The notes under the pieces: model-generated | What the model was told of the DNA's origin: nothing | Seen by the model: only the letters and a program-made list of their open reading frames with translations | Database searches by the model: none | Program-made: the position numbers and the translations under genes | From: CAWCPR01 sp963797475 | GTDB taxonomy: Bacteria; Chloroflexota; Anaerolineae; Anaerolineales; UBA4823 | Direction of reading: 5' to 3' | Assembly: GCA_963797475.1 (NCBI GenBank) | Contig: CAWCPR010000001.1 | Coordinates: 248,001 to 312,000 of the forward strand | Length of the DNA: 64,000 nt | In this document: piece by piece, positions 15,572 through 24,898 of the stretch | Position numbering within the stretch: position 1 is the first letter of the stretch | How the letters are laid out: each line of letters opens with the position of its first letter

Positions 15572-16333
15572 ATGCCCGACCATCCAAAGCGCGCGGCCTA
15601 TCTCCAGGCGTTAAGCGAATTGGCAAATTGGGACGCGTACCTGATGCAGGAATCCGGGCTGCCAGGGCCGCGCGGCAACCTGGAGCTGGCTGCGGTGGTC
15701 GCCGAAGTCGGGGACCGGGAGCTCTTCGAGCATCTGCTCAGCTACGATCCGCAAAGCGCGCCGGCTAACACGCCCGAGGAGTTTCTGGCGTTTTGCGGCG
15801 CGCTCGGGCTGGGGAAGCTGCTGGCCCAGGGCGATGCCAGCTTGCTGCCCAGACTGCGGGCCTACGCGGCAGACCCGCGCTGGCGGATGCGTGAGGCCGT
15901 GGCGATGGCGCTCCAAGAGCTGGGCCGGGCCGATATGCCGCGCTTGCTGGAGGAAATGCGGCTTTGGGCCGCGGGGAACTGGCTCGAGCAGCGCGCCGCC
16001 GCGGCCGCCCTGGCTGAACCTGCCCTCCTGAAAGAAAGTCCGGTCGTCGAACAGGTCTTGCAAATCCTGGACGGCATCACGTCCGAGATCGAAAGCAGCG
16101 CTCTGCCAAGGGATGAGGATTTCAAGACCCTTCGCAAGGGTCTGGGCTATTGCTGGAGCGTCGCCGTGGCTGCCCTGCCCGCCTCTGGGAAACGCGCCAT
16201 GGAAAAGTGGTTCGCCAGCCAGGACCCGGATGTGCGCCGGGTGATGAAGGAAAACCTTAAAAAGAATCGCCTGGCCCGCATGGACGCCGGTTGGGTAGCG
16301 CGCTGGCAGTCGCTTTTAGATCCACCAAAATAG
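15572..16333 (+). CDS. HEAT-repeat-like protein
   Basis: The product has 253 aa and is predicted all-helical, with repeated helix pairs such as LLPRLRAYAADPRWRMREAV and LLEEMRLWAAGNWLEQRAAA, followed by a C-terminal GKRAMEKWFASQDPDVRRV motif. This resembles HEAT or DNA-alkylation-repair (AlkD-like) superhelices. Catalytic residues cannot be judged, so no reaction is assigned. It begins 23 bp after the GH25 stop and may be co-transcribed; the ribosome site (AAGGGG) is weak and distant. Confidence 0.75.
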   Translation: MPDHPKRAAYLQALSELANWDAYLMQESGLPGPRGNLELAAVVAEVGDRELFEHLLSYDPQSAPANTPEEFLAFCGALGLGKLLAQGDASLLPRLRAYAADPRWRMREAVAMALQELGRADMPRLLEEMRLWAAGNWLEQRAAAAALAEPALLKESPVVEQVLQILDGITSEIESSALPRDEDFKTLRKGLGYCWSVAVAALPASGKRAMEKWFASQDPDVRRVMKENLKKNRLARMDAGWVARWQSLLDPPK

Positions 16334-16443
16334 CGCCACGAAGTAGATCTATTCTTTTTTGAGGCGTACGACTACGCGCATCCACCCATTTTCAATCCGG
16401 TCTCGCGCCCAGGGCAGCCCTGGCTGCCAAAAGATAAAAGAAA

Positions 16444-16473
16444 CCCGCCTCGGATTTATCCATTCGAGGCGGG
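16444..16473 (-). terminator. Terminator of the small membrane protein gene
   Basis: A 9-bp perfect stem CCCGCCTCG / CGAGGCGGG with a 12-base loop, followed on the minus strand by TTTCTTTTATC. It is oriented for the minus-strand gene ending at 16534. Confidence 0.75.
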
Positions 16474-16533
16474 CGTCGCGAAAACCGGAACAGCAATTTT
16501 GTAAAACGATAATTTACCGAATACCGACCAGCC

Positions 16534-16719
16534 TTACACATTACGGGCGTGCAAGTCAAACCCTGCGCCCAGGATGATTCCCAGCGCAGCTCCGGCGCCC
16601 ATCAGGGTCAAAAAGAGGATATGCCCGGTGCTGGCGAAAAGAGCGACCCCCAGCCCGCCGCCTAACACGATGCCGGCCAGCATCCCCAACGCCTGGTAAT
16701 CCAATTTCTGTTTGTCCAT
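16534..16719 (-). CDS. Small two-helix membrane protein
   Basis: The product has 61 aa from ATG 16719, spaced 8 bases from GGAGG (the ATG at 16725 is too close). Two hydrophobic glycine-rich helices (LGMLAGIVLGGGLGVALFA and LFLTLMGAGAALGIILGAGF) span most of the protein. There is no recognised domain. A rho-independent terminator follows the gene, which supports it as a genuine monocistronic unit. Confidence 0.65.
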   Translation of the reverse strand: MDKQKLDYQALGMLAGIVLGGGLGVALFASTGHILFLTLMGAGAALGIILGAGFDLHARNV

Positions 16720-16918
16720 CTCCATATCCTCCTTTCCTCTCTTTGCACGCAGGAAGGCGCTCCACAGCGAACGACACCTGATCTCTCTTCAGGCTATATT
16801 ATGGAATAAATCCTTCCCCAGCGGATCATGCAATTGGACAGTTTTTGTCCTGTACATTTGGCCAGTCCTTTATTTAGGCATATGACCAGGGCTAGGGGCG
16901 TTTTCGCCCTCACCCCTG

Positions 16919-16943
16919 CCCCTCTCCCGTAACGGGCGAGGGG
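16919..16943. repeat. Hairpin in a 276-bp spacer
   Basis: The spacer 16720-16995 between two minus-strand genes holds CCCCTC-T-CCCG / TAA / CGGG-C-GAGGGG, a stem with one mismatch that resembles common GC-rich intergenic repeats. Without a T-run its role as terminator is uncertain. Nothing else was seen in the spacer. Confidence 0.5.
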
Positions 16944-16995
16944 AATCACCCCGGCGGGGTTTTAATTGGATTGGAATGGGGATAAAATGGGCGCT

Positions 16996-17730
16996 TTACG
17001 GGCGCTTGTTGGCCGCCTGGGTTTTGAGGGCGGCTTTTTGCACCGCGGCGGCGGCCCGCTCTTCGGCCATGGCGGTCAGGAGCGGGGGCAGGGCCGTTTG
17101 CGTGGCGGCGTAGCTGCCGGCGGCCTGGGTCTGGGTGGCATGTGAATTGATAAGCGCCCGCTGGTAGACCTCCTGCCAGGCAGTAGCTGTGACCAGGGAC
17201 GGGGGCAGCGGGGTGGCGGTCGGGGCCGGGGTGAAGGTGGGGGATGGCGTTGGCGTAGGCTGCGTCGCGGTGGGCGTGGGGGAAGGGCTCAGGCCCGTTT
17301 TCGCCGGCAGAAATGTGCTGGCATCGGTTATGGAAGGCTGACCCTTCGCTGCGATGGGTGAGAACAACAAGGCCAGGCCGAGCAGGGTCAGCGCCAGCAT
17401 CCCGAGGGGCATGCCGGCGCCTTTATGCCAGGACTGGCGGCGTCTTTGGCGCTGGCGGGCTGCTCCCAGCGCAGCGGAATCTCCAGGGGGCGCGGCCGGC
17501 TGGATAGAACGAGACGGAAGCCGTTCTGCGAATGGGTGGATTTGATAGGAAATCGGCAAAGTCCAACCGCAGTGCGGCTCCTCCATCCAGCCGTGTTTTC
17601 CGCGCCCCAGGTCGAGGAGGAGATAGGAATGATGGCAATGGTGGCAAATGAACCGTTCCCCGTTCAGGGGGACCCCGAAGGTCGTCTTACAGAAGGGGCA
17701 TTCGAAATAAGCTCTTTTTGTCTTGAACAT
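16996..17730 (-). CDS. Zinc-ribbon membrane protein with Thr/Pro-rich outer segment
   Basis: The product has 244 aa. The N-terminus has two CxxC knuckles (FECPFCKTTF and FICHHCHHSYLL), typical of a zinc ribbon. A membrane helix (LGMLALTLLGLALLFSPIAA) lies near residue 120. It is followed by a Pro/Thr-rich stretch (PSPTPTATQPTPTPSPTFTP) and an Ala-rich C-terminus. The layout suggests a cytosolic zinc ribbon and an extracytoplasmic disordered tail. Function is unknown; similar zinc-ribbon membrane proteins occur at 39214 and 41034. Confidence 0.72.
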   Translation of the reverse strand: MFKTKRAYFECPFCKTTFGVPLNGERFICHHCHHSYLLLDLGRGKHGWMEEPHCGWTLPISYQIHPFAERLPSRSIQPAAPPGDSAALGAARQRQRRRQSWHKGAGMPLGMLALTLLGLALLFSPIAAKGQPSITDASTFLPAKTGLSPSPTPTATQPTPTPSPTFTPAPTATPLPPSLVTATAWQEVYQRALINSHATQTQAAGSYAATQTALPPLLTAMAEERAAAAVQKAALKTQAANKRP

Positions 17731-17873
17731 GCCGGCTCAATAGTACTCCTGGCATAGATCATTGCAAGGTCCGTGCCCAAAAACCTGCCGGTGAAAAGGG
17801 TTATAATTTTCAAATCCGCGTTTTTCCGCGTTATTCCGCGTCCAATTAGGTTTTATTCCGTAAGGAGAATCTT

Positions 17874-19408
17874 ATGACAATTGTCTTGGATGGTTCCGGC
17901 CTGACCATCGAACAGTTAGTACGCATCGCCCGCCACGGCGAAAGCGTGGCGCTGCATCCCGACGCCCTCGAGCGCATCAAAACCTGCCGGCGCATGCTGG
18001 AGGAGAAGCTCCAGGCGCACGAGATCATGTACGGCGTAAACACCGGCATCGGCGAGTTTTCCGAGGTCGTATTGAACGACGAACAGGTGCAGCAGTTCCA
18101 ACGCTACCTGATCTACAACCACGCCGCCGGCATCGGCGAACCGGCGCCCATCGAGTACGTGCGAGCTGCGATTGCCGGGCGCATCAACGTGCACGCCCAC
18201 GGCAATTCCGGCTGCCGGCCCGAGATCACCCTGACCTTGATCGATTTGCTCAACAAAGGCGTCACGCCGGTGGTATGCCAGAAAGGCTCGGTAGGCGCAT
18301 CCGGCGACCTGGCCCCCATGGCCCAGATGGCCCTCGTTTAATGGGCGAGGGCGAGGCTTTCTACCAGGGCCAGCGCTTGCCTGGAAAGGCAGCGTTGGCG
18401 CGAGCCGGCATCCCCATCCCCGACCTGCAGGCACGCGACGGGTTGGCAACCATCAACGGCTCCAACTTGCTGACCGCTATGAGCGCTTTGCACCTGTACG
18501 ACATGAACCGCTGGCTCAAGCAGGCCGAGATCGCCTGCGCCATGACCCTCGAAGCGCTGCACGCCAATATGAAGCCTTACGACGTTCGCTTGCACGAGCT
18601 GCGCGGCTTTTCCGGGGCGGTGCGCAGCGCCAAAGCGATCATGAAATGCATCGCCGGCAGCGACCTGGTCACTGGCAAGCTCAAGACCAAGGTCCAGGAC
18701 GCCTACTCGATGCGCTCCTCCCCGCAGGTGATCGGCGCGGCGCATGACGCCCTCGCCTACGCCCGCGCCCAGGTCGAGACGGAGCTGAACGGCGTGGGCG
18801 ATAATCCCATTTTCCTGCCAGAGTACCGCCTGACCCTGACCGGAGCAAATTTCCAGGGCAGCCCGGTTTCTCTGCCGATGGACCTGGCCGGAGCTGCCAT
18901 TACGATGGTATGCGTGCTTTCCGAACGGCGTCTCAACCGCCTGACCAACCCGGCTTTGAGCGTCGGACTGCCCGCTTTTCTGACCAAAGGGGCCGGGATG
19001 TTCTCGGGCATGATGCTCAGCCAGTACACCGCCGACACCCTGATCGTAGAACAGCGCATCCTGTCCGCACCGGCCAGTATTGGCTCCATCCCGGCCGCGG
19101 CCGACCAGGAGGATTTCGTCTCCATGGGGATGAACACCGCCATCAAAAATGGCCAGATCCTGGAGAACGCTTACGGCGTCCTGGGGATCGAGTTCATGGC
19201 CGCCGCCCAGGCGCTGGACTTTCGCACCAAAGAGAACGGCTTTCAACCCGGAAAAGGGGTGCATACCGCCCGCAAGACGGTGCGCAAGTACGTGACCCAC
19301 CTGGACGAAGACCGCCCCCTCTACCCGGACCACAATGCCATGCAAGCGCTGGTCCAATCTTGCGAAATTTTGGAAGCCGTGGAAAACGCTGTTGGCAGCC
19401 TGGAGTGA
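17874..19408 (+). pseudogene. hutH: Histidine ammonia-lyase-type gene with a one-base frameshift
   Basis: Two overlapping frames together encode a ~511-aa HAL/PAL/TAL-family lyase, the usual length. The first frame (17874-18341) carries YGVNTGIGEF, NHAAGIGEP and the MIO-forming GASGDLAP. The second resumes at LMGEGEAFYQG and carries GDNPIFLPE and AASIGSIPAAADQEDFVS-type motifs. The break is at about 18333-18336: reading GTT TTA ATG instead of GTTTAATG, one extra T, restores the frame. The family deaminates aromatic amino acids through an MIO cofactor; the His before AAG favours histidine as substrate. No hutU or hutI is nearby. It could be a sequencing error or a genuine lesion. An AAGGAG site precedes the start. 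Confidence 0.88.
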
Positions 19409-19415
19409 GCCTGGG

Positions 19416-20270
19416 ATGGAAGTCGATTTTTACCCAGACGCAGCCGCCTTCCTGGCCAAAACTCAAACAGTGCTGGAAAAAGACGAGGTCATCCACAGTC
19501 TCATGTATGGCTTGAGCCTGAGGCTGCAGGGCTCGACCGAATTCAGCGAAGGGCCGCAATGTTTCCTTACGGTGGAAGATCAAGGCAGCCTGGTTTTCGC
19601 CGGGTTGATGACTTACCCCAATCGAATGATTATCCAAACTTTTCGCCCCGAATCTGAGGCCGCAATGGCGCTGGCGGCGCGAAGCCTGGTCGCCAGCGAA
19701 TGGCCGCTCCCAGGCGTGATGGGGCCGTCCCGGGTCTCCGGCGAGTTCGCCCTCATCTGGCAGCGCCTGACCGGCGAAAAATTCGTATTAAACCGCAACG
19801 AACGGCTCTTCCGTTTGACCGGCGTCATCCCGCCTTTGCCCACAGTGGGGAAGCTGCGCCTGGCGACCTCCGGCGACGCCAGCCTAGTCGCCCACTGGGT
19901 CTATCTTTTTCAGAGCGAAGCCCTGGGTGACAGCGACCCGCAAAACGTCCGGGAGATCGCCGAAAAGCGGATCGCCAAACAGGAAATATACCTTTGGGAA
20001 GAAGACGAGCCCGTTTCAATGGCTGCCAAAACCCGCCCGACCCCCAGGGGCATCAGCGTCAGCCTGGTTTACACTCCGCCCATGTTCCGGCGTAAAGGCT
20101 ATGCCAGCAGTTGCGTCGCTGCTTTGAGCCAGTTATTGTTGGACCAGGGGTTTGAGTTTTGCGCTTTATTCACCGATCTCTCCAACCCGACCTCCAACCA
20201 TATTTACCAGGAGATCGGTTACCGAGCGGTGTGCGATTTTAACGAATACCGTTTCGAGAAGCAAAACTGA
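19416..20270 (+). CDS. GNAT-family N-acetyltransferase
   Basis: The product has 284 aa from the ATG at 19416, 8 bp after the lyase stop. The N-terminal half resembles the predicted acetyltransferase group COG3393. The C-terminal ~130 residues are a GNAT domain: LRLATSGDASLVAHW, the acetyl-CoA-binding strand-helix VYTPPMFRRKGYASSCVAAL with the RRKGYA pyrophosphate loop, and NPTSNHIYQEIGYRAVCDF. It should transfer an acyl group from CoA to an unknown amine. Confidence 0.85.
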   Translation: MEVDFYPDAAAFLAKTQTVLEKDEVIHSLMYGLSLRLQGSTEFSEGPQCFLTVEDQGSLVFAGLMTYPNRMIIQTFRPESEAAMALAARSLVASEWPLPGVMGPSRVSGEFALIWQRLTGEKFVLNRNERLFRLTGVIPPLPTVGKLRLATSGDASLVAHWVYLFQSEALGDSDPQNVREIAEKRIAKQEIYLWEEDEPVSMAAKTRPTPRGISVSLVYTPPMFRRKGYASSCVAALSQLLLDQGFEFCALFTDLSNPTSNHIYQEIGYRAVCDFNEYRFEKQN

Positions 20271-20366
20271 CAGGCGATCCCGGCCCATACCACGTGCTCT
20301 GCAACCCGTTGGAGCGGCGCATCAATGGGCCATCGACTATTGCACAGCCCACCTGGGCGTTCAGCC

Positions 20367-21221
20367 TCAGGGCTTATCTTTCTCGCCTTTGCGCAGCAGG
20401 TCTGTCCCCATCACCAGCACCAGAGATAAGAGCGCCAACACGAGCGCCGCGCTGTAGGCCCCGACATACTGGCGTTCGTCCAGGGCGCGGTAGATGTAAA
20501 GCGTGGCAGTTTCCGTTTGGCCCTGCACGCCGCCCCCGATCACCAGGACCGCCCCGAATTCCCCCAGGGCGCGCGCAAACGTCAGCGAGACCCCGTAGAT
20601 AAAACCCCAACGCAGGGCCGGCAAGGTGATGCGCCAGAAGATTTGCCAGGAATTGGCGCCTAATGTCGCCGCGGCCTGTTCTTGCTGGATGGAAAAAGCT
20701 TCCAGCATTGGGATCAGCTCGCGGATCATGAAAGGCAGGGTCACAAACAGGGTCGCCAGGATCATCCCAGGCAGCGCGAAAGCCACCTTAAGGTTCAGGC
20801 TGGCGAGCAAGGGGGCCAGCGGGCCGTTGCGGCCAAAAAGCAGGAGAAGCATGTAACCGACCACCACAGATGAGATGGCGAAGGGCATGTCGATCAGGCC
20901 GTTGATCAGGTCCCGTCCGGGGAAGCGCTGGCGCACAAGCACCCAGGCGACAATCGTGCCGAAAACGGAATGAACGGCGACCACAACCAGGCTGATCCAG
21001 ATCGTGCGCCAGAAGGCGGAGCGCACGTCCGGCTGGTTCAAAGATTGCAGGATTGCGCCGAAACCATTCTGGAAAGCCCCTTCCAGCAGGGCTGCGATTG
21101 GGGCCAGGATCAGGAAAGCAACGTAAGCAAGGACCAAGGCAATGAGGATGCGGGCGACCCACACGCTCCCGGCGGGGGATTTCGGGCGGGCCTGCTCGCG
21201 ACCCAGCGTGGAAGCTCTCAT
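20367..21221 (-). CDS. cysW: Sulfate-type ABC transporter permease CysW
   Basis: The product has 284 aa from the ATG at 21221, which overlaps the preceding stop as ATGA; the longer frame is spurious. It has about six membrane helices and the binding-protein-dependent permease EAA-like loop QEQAAATLGANSWQIFWRI followed by LTFARALGEFGAVLVIGG. The family imports sulfate or thiosulfate with CysA, CysT and a periplasmic-type binding protein. Molybdate or tungstate are less likely given the two separate permeases. It is the last gene of the cysA-cysT-cysW unit. Confidence 0.9.
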   Translation of the reverse strand: MRASTLGREQARPKSPAGSVWVARILIALVLAYVAFLILAPIAALLEGAFQNGFGAILQSLNQPDVRSAFWRTIWISLVVVAVHSVFGTIVAWVLVRQRFPGRDLINGLIDMPFAISSVVVGYMLLLLFGRNGPLAPLLASLNLKVAFALPGMILATLFVTLPFMIRELIPMLEAFSIQQEQAAATLGANSWQIFWRITLPALRWGFIYGVSLTFARALGEFGAVLVIGGGVQGQTETATLYIYRALDERQYVGAYSAALVLALLSLVLVMGTDLLRKGEKDKP

Positions 21222-22090
21222 CCGGCCGCCCCCCGGCTGCGGCGCTGCAGCCAGCCGACCAGCAGGATCAGGCTGTAGGCGATGGCGACCATCACGATGG
21301 AGACCGCGCTGGCCCCCAGGCGGTTTTCTAACTCGACTTCGCCCAGGACATACACCGCCGCGGTTTGGGAATAAAACGGGATATTGCCGGCGACGATTAC
21401 AATCGCCCCAAATTCGCCGATCGCCCGCGAGAAACTTAAGAGCGCCCCGCTGGCCAGCGGTAAGACCAGGGGCGGCAGGGTAATGCGCCGGAAAATGGTC
21501 CAACCCTTGGCCCCCAGGGTGGCGGCGGCGTCTTCCTGAGTCCGGTCCAGGCTCAGGAGCACCGGCTGGACCGCCCGCACGACGAAGGGGAAGGTGATGA
21601 ACAATAACGCCAGGATAATGCCCGGCGGGGCAAAGATCACCGAAAAATGGAATTCATCCTTCAACCAGGCGCCCAGGGCCTGCTGGGGCCCAAAAAGGAT
21701 CACCAACATCACCCCGGTTACCAGGGTAGGGATTGCCAGCGGCACGTCGATCAGGCTGTTCAAGAACGCTTTGCCGGGAAACTCGTAGCGGACGAGGACG
21801 TATGCGGTCAGCGTCCCCATCAGGGTGTTGATGACCGTCATCACGGCCGAGGTCCACAGGGTGAGCGAAAGCGCGCTCCAGGCGACAGGCAGCGTGACCT
21901 GCCGCCAAAATTCAAGCAGGCCGGCCCGCAAGCCATCTTGAAAGATCACCGCCAGCGGGATGAAGATCAGCACAGCCAGGTAGGTAAACGCGATCGCCCG
22001 CAATCCCCAACGCCCCCAGGGCGCCGGCGCTGCGCCGCCCCCGGCGCCGGGCGCTCCGGACAGTTTCGAGCGCAATCGAACAGCTTCCAT
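21218..22090 (-). CDS. cysT: Sulfate-type ABC transporter permease CysT
   Basis: The product has 290 aa from ATG 22090, with GGAAA upstream and 13 bp after the cysA stop. A Gly/Ala/Pro-rich N-terminus precedes about six membrane helices. The cytoplasmic EAA loop is RTQEDAAATLGAKGWTIFRR, followed by LLSFSRAIGEFGAIVIVAGN, typical of CysT/CysU. It pairs with CysW to form the transmembrane pore. Confidence 0.9.
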   Translation of the reverse strand: MEAVRLRSKLSGAPGAGGGAAPAPWGRWGLRAIAFTYLAVLIFIPLAVIFQDGLRAGLLEFWRQVTLPVAWSALSLTLWTSAVMTVINTLMGTLTAYVLVRYEFPGKAFLNSLIDVPLAIPTLVTGVMLVILFGPQQALGAWLKDEFHFSVIFAPPGIILALLFITFPFVVRAVQPVLLSLDRTQEDAAATLGAKGWTIFRRITLPPLVLPLASGALLSFSRAIGEFGAIVIVAGNIPFYSQTAAVYVLGEVELENRLGASAVSIVMVAIAYSLILLVGWLQRRSRGAAG

Positions 22091-22103
22091 TACCGGTTTC
22101 CTG

Positions 22104-24038
22104 TCATGGGATCTGAAAATCGGCCACAAGCCTTTCCCGCTCACGGCCGTCCGGAAGATGAGCCTGGGCGCCCATATAATGAGAATGGACGATCAAAACG
22201 GCGTTTTCCAGAATGAGGTCCAGGACCTGCCCAACGACGCCGTTGAGTGATATCTTTCCACTCGGGCTCGCCAGCGGCGCGCCTACCACCAGCAGGTCAT
22301 ACCCGCCTTGTTTAACTTCTCGTTCAATCTCCTCGGCGGTTGAACCGGAGCGGACGATGGTCTTCGTCGGCACTCCCAGGATGGAAAGGGAGCGAACGCC
22401 GCCTTCCAGGAAACGCTCCGTCCGGCCAGCCAGGTCCATTTCCTGGCTGCCATCGGGCAGCACCGACATCAGGCTGACATCCGCCCCCAGGTGGCGCACC
22501 AGCCGCCCGGCGAACAGGACATCATCTTTGCCCGGCTCTCCGCTGGCCACGCAGATCAAGGCCTGAACAGGGGGCGCTTGCGGGCAGGGGACCAGCAAGA
22601 GATGGTGGTCGCCGGCTTGCAGGATTTGTTCGGCCAGCGGGATGTCTTCCTGCGAATTGAATCCCAACACGACCAGGTCAAAGGGCTGCTTTTCGGCGGC
22701 AGCGACCACCGCCTGGGCGGGAGAACCGGGGAAGGTTTGAACCTCCAAAGACGCCAGCCCGCTGCCAAGCTGTTTTCGGGCTTCTTCCAGATGAGATTGG
22801 AGCGCCGCGCCCCCCTGCCCGCAGCCGGCCAAAACGACCCGGGCATGGGCGAGACGGGCGATTTGCCCGCCCAGCGCAACCGCGGCCTGCGAGCGCAGCG
22901 AACCATCGCTGACGATCAGGAAGCTTAAGCCCGGATGCACCAGGGAGTGGATGCGATGCACTCCGACCCAGGTTTTCGAACCGGACTGCAGCGGAAAGCG
23001 GACGGCTTGCTCCGGCGGGCGAGTGGCTTCGACCAGGATCGAGCTGCTGCCAAAGGAGACCGGCGGCGAAATTGGGCGCACCCCAGGGATTGGCGCAAGC
23101 CGCAGGCGCAGCCGCTCAAACGAGCCGCCAAAAGTGATCTCTTCGACGACGGCCTGCCCCAGGCTGGGGCAATCCAAATTCTCGGCCTGCGGCGCAAGGG
23201 CGACGTCTTCGGGCCGGAAAAGCACCTGGACACGCTGCTGAAAGCCTAACTGGCGCAGCTCAGCCGCCAGCGGGAATTGCAGCGGCCCCACCTGGACGCC
23301 CGCCTGCGTGGCGTTCCCCAAAAGCAAATTGCCCGAGCCCAGGAAAGAAGCAACGAATTCAGTCTGCGGCTTCTGGTACAGCTCCTCGGGCGTGCCCACC
23401 TCAAGCAGCCTCCCAAAGCTCATCACCCCGATCCGGTCGGCCAGGTCGAAGGCTTCCTCCTGGTCGTGGGTCACCAGGATGGTCGCGATTCCAAGCTTGC
23501 GCTGGATGGTTTTCAGGTTGCGGCGCAGCTCGACCCGGATCTTGGCATCCAGGGCGCCTAACGGTTCGTCGAGCAGCAAGACATCCGGCTGGTAAGCCAA
23601 AGCCCGGGCCAGGGCCACCCGCTGCTGCTGCCCGCCCGAAAGCTGGCGCGGCATGCGCTTGCCCAATCCTGCCAACCCGACCAAGTCTAACAGCTCATCT
23701 CGGCGCTGGCGGCGCTCGGCGGGTGGCGCTTTACGGATGCTCAGGCCGAACTCGATGTTGTCGGCGACGGTCATATGTTGGAACAGGGCGTAATTCTGGA
23801 ATACGAATCCAACCTGGCGTTGTTGGGTCGGTAGTTGGGTGACGTCCCGGCCGTGCAGCAGCACCCGCCCGTGATCCGCCTTCGTCAACCCGGCGATCAG
23901 GCTCAAGACGGTCGTTTTCCCGCTGCCGCTGGAACCGAGCAGGACAAAAAATTCGCCGTCGGCGACCTCTAGCGCCACATTGTTGACCACCGGATGGCCG
24001 TCGTAGCGCTTGGTCAGCCCCTCAAGGATTATGGACAT
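22104..24038 (-). CDS. cysA: CysA sulfate ABC ATPase fused to tandem UspA-like domains
   Basis: The product has 644 aa, against about 330-370 for ordinary CysA. Residues 1-235 are the ATPase: Walker A GSSGSGKTTVLS, Q-loop VFQNYALF, signature LSGGQQQRVALARAL, Walker B VLLLDEPLGALD and switch VTHDQEEAFD. A TOBE-like regulatory region follows to about residue 370. Residues about 375-640 resemble two universal-stress-protein domains: LSFLIVSDGSLRSQAAVALG to FDLVVLGFNS, then ALICVASGEP to YDLLVVGAPLASPSGKIS. UspA domains often bind ATP and sense stress, so they may gate uptake. The gene has its own upstream operator with four direct repeats. Confidence 0.9.
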   Translation of the reverse strand: MSIILEGLTKRYDGHPVVNNVALEVADGEFFVLLGSSGSGKTTVLSLIAGLTKADHGRVLLHGRDVTQLPTQQRQVGFVFQNYALFQHMTVADNIEFGLSIRKAPPAERRQRRDELLDLVGLAGLGKRMPRQLSGGQQQRVALARALAYQPDVLLLDEPLGALDAKIRVELRRNLKTIQRKLGIATILVTHDQEEAFDLADRIGVMSFGRLLEVGTPEELYQKPQTEFVASFLGSGNLLLGNATQAGVQVGPLQFPLAAELRQLGFQQRVQVLFRPEDVALAPQAENLDCPSLGQAVVEEITFGGSFERLRLRLAPIPGVRPISPPVSFGSSSILVEATRPPEQAVRFPLQSGSKTWVGVHRIHSLVHPGLSFLIVSDGSLRSQAAVALGGQIARLAHARVVLAGCGQGGAALQSHLEEARKQLGSGLASLEVQTFPGSPAQAVVAAAEKQPFDLVVLGFNSQEDIPLAEQILQAGDHHLLLVPCPQAPPVQALICVASGEPGKDDVLFAGRLVRHLGADVSLMSVLPDGSQEMDLAGRTERFLEGGVRSLSILGVPTKTIVRSGSTAEEIEREVKQGGYDLLVVGAPLASPSGKISLNGVVGQVLDLILENAVLIVHSHYMGAQAHLPDGRERERLVADFQIP

Positions 24039-24060
24039 ACCTTCAGTTTAACAGGCGCGG

Positions 24061-24099
24061 ATGACAGGCAGCGTGATGAAGTTGTGACAAACTCGTGAC
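24061..24099 (-). promoter_or_regulatory. Pho-box-like operator upstream of cysA
   Basis: On the plus strand four repeats of RTGAY start at 24061 (ATGAC), 24073 (GTGAT), 24084 (GTGAC) and 24095 (GTGAC), spacing 12/11/11. On the minus strand two consecutive units read TTGTCACGAGT and TTGTCACAACT. Eleven-bp direct repeats are the classic site for OmpR/PhoB-type regulators. The same 12/11/11 geometry occurs upstream of the binding-protein gene at 28401. The cysA start lies 23 bp downstream. Confidence 0.72.
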
Positions 24100-24123
24100 A
24101 ATGGGGGAAAAACCGGATGACCT

Positions 24124-24196
24124 ATTTTGATGAATCTATGGAGATTGCGTGGTGCGCCGACCACTGGCCTTCGGCCAGGGGCAAAGCGCCCAACGC
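24124..24196 (-). repeat. Dispersed intergenic repeat, copy C
   Basis: ATTTTGATGAATCTATGGAG to GCGCCCAACGCT, ending directly at the response-regulator stop codon. Its left part matches copies A and B and its right part (ACTGGCCTTCGGCCAGGGGC) copy A, but the central GTA-loop hairpin is degraded. Confidence 0.72.
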
Positions 24197-24898
24197 TTAA
24201 TCTTCTGAGGGCAGGATCTTGGCGACGCCATAGCCCAGGCCCGGCACCGTCTCGATGTATACCGGCTTTGCCGGATCGGGCTCGATCTTTGTGCGCAAGC
24301 GGCGGACCAACTGGCGCAGCATATCCCGGTTGCCGCCTCCCGGGCCCCAGATGTGGTCGATCAGGTCTTGCATGGGCAGGACCTGTCCGGCGTTTAGCAG
24401 CATATACTCCAACATACGGCATTCGAGGGCGGTAAGGGAGATCGGGCTGCTCTGGCCGATGCGCGCTTCCCGCCGGCTGGCGTTCAGCGCAAGCAGGCCG
24501 GCCTGCAGGTTGGCTGCCGCGGGGGCCTTGCTGGCGCGCCGCAGGACGGATTGGACGCGGGCGACAAGCTGGCGCGGGCTGAACGGCTTGAGGATGTAAT
24601 CGTCGGCGCCCATTTTCAAGCCGAAGACAATGTCGTCTTCAGCATCCCGCACGGTTAATAAGATAATGGGGGTATCCGAGCTTTCACGGATGCGCCGGCA
24701 GACGGTGAACCCGTCCAGCGAAGGCACGGTCTTCGGCAGGTTCACATCCAAAATAATGATGTCCGGCTGCTCATCCGCCCAGCGCTTGAGGGCGGTTTCG
24801 CCATCCTGGGCCTGAATCACCTGGAAGCTCTCCCGCCGCAGGGTGAAAGCTACCAGGTCCGCTAAAACACGGTCGTCATCAACGACGAGCGCTTTCAT
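24197..24898 (-). CDS. OmpR/PhoB-family response regulator
   Basis: The product has 233 aa. A receiver domain occupies residues 1-120 with the acidic pocket VVDDD, phosphoacceptor Asp51 in IIILDVNLP, and the conserved Lys in DDYILKPFSP. The C-terminal winged helix has ISLTALECRMLEYMLLNAG and DMLRQLVRRLRTKIEPDP, the OmpR/PhoB DNA-recognition region. The start overlaps the end of the upstream kinase gene by 20 bp, so the two are translationally coupled. It probably binds the 11-bp-period repeats upstream of cysA and the sulfate-binding-protein gene. Confidence 0.92.
   Translation of the reverse strand: MKALVVDDDRVLADLVAFTLRRESFQVIQAQDGETALKRWADEQPDIIILDVNLPKTVPSLDGFTVCRRIRESSDTPIILLTVRDAEDDIVFGLKMGADDYILKPFSPRQLVARVQSVLRRASKAPAAANLQAGLLALNASRREARIGQSSPISLTALECRMLEYMLLNAGQVLPMQDLIDHIWGPGGGNRDMLRQLVRRLRTKIEPDPAKPVYIETVPGLGYGVAKILPSED

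Noticed and set aside
18338..19357. Long minus-strand frame opposite the ammonia-lyase
   Set aside because: The plus-strand frame has all family motifs; the reverse frame is a high-GC shadow.
21222..21503. N-terminal extension of CysW
   Set aside because: It overlaps cysT by about 280 bp; the ATG at 21221 overlaps the cysT stop as ATGA and gives the normal CysW length.
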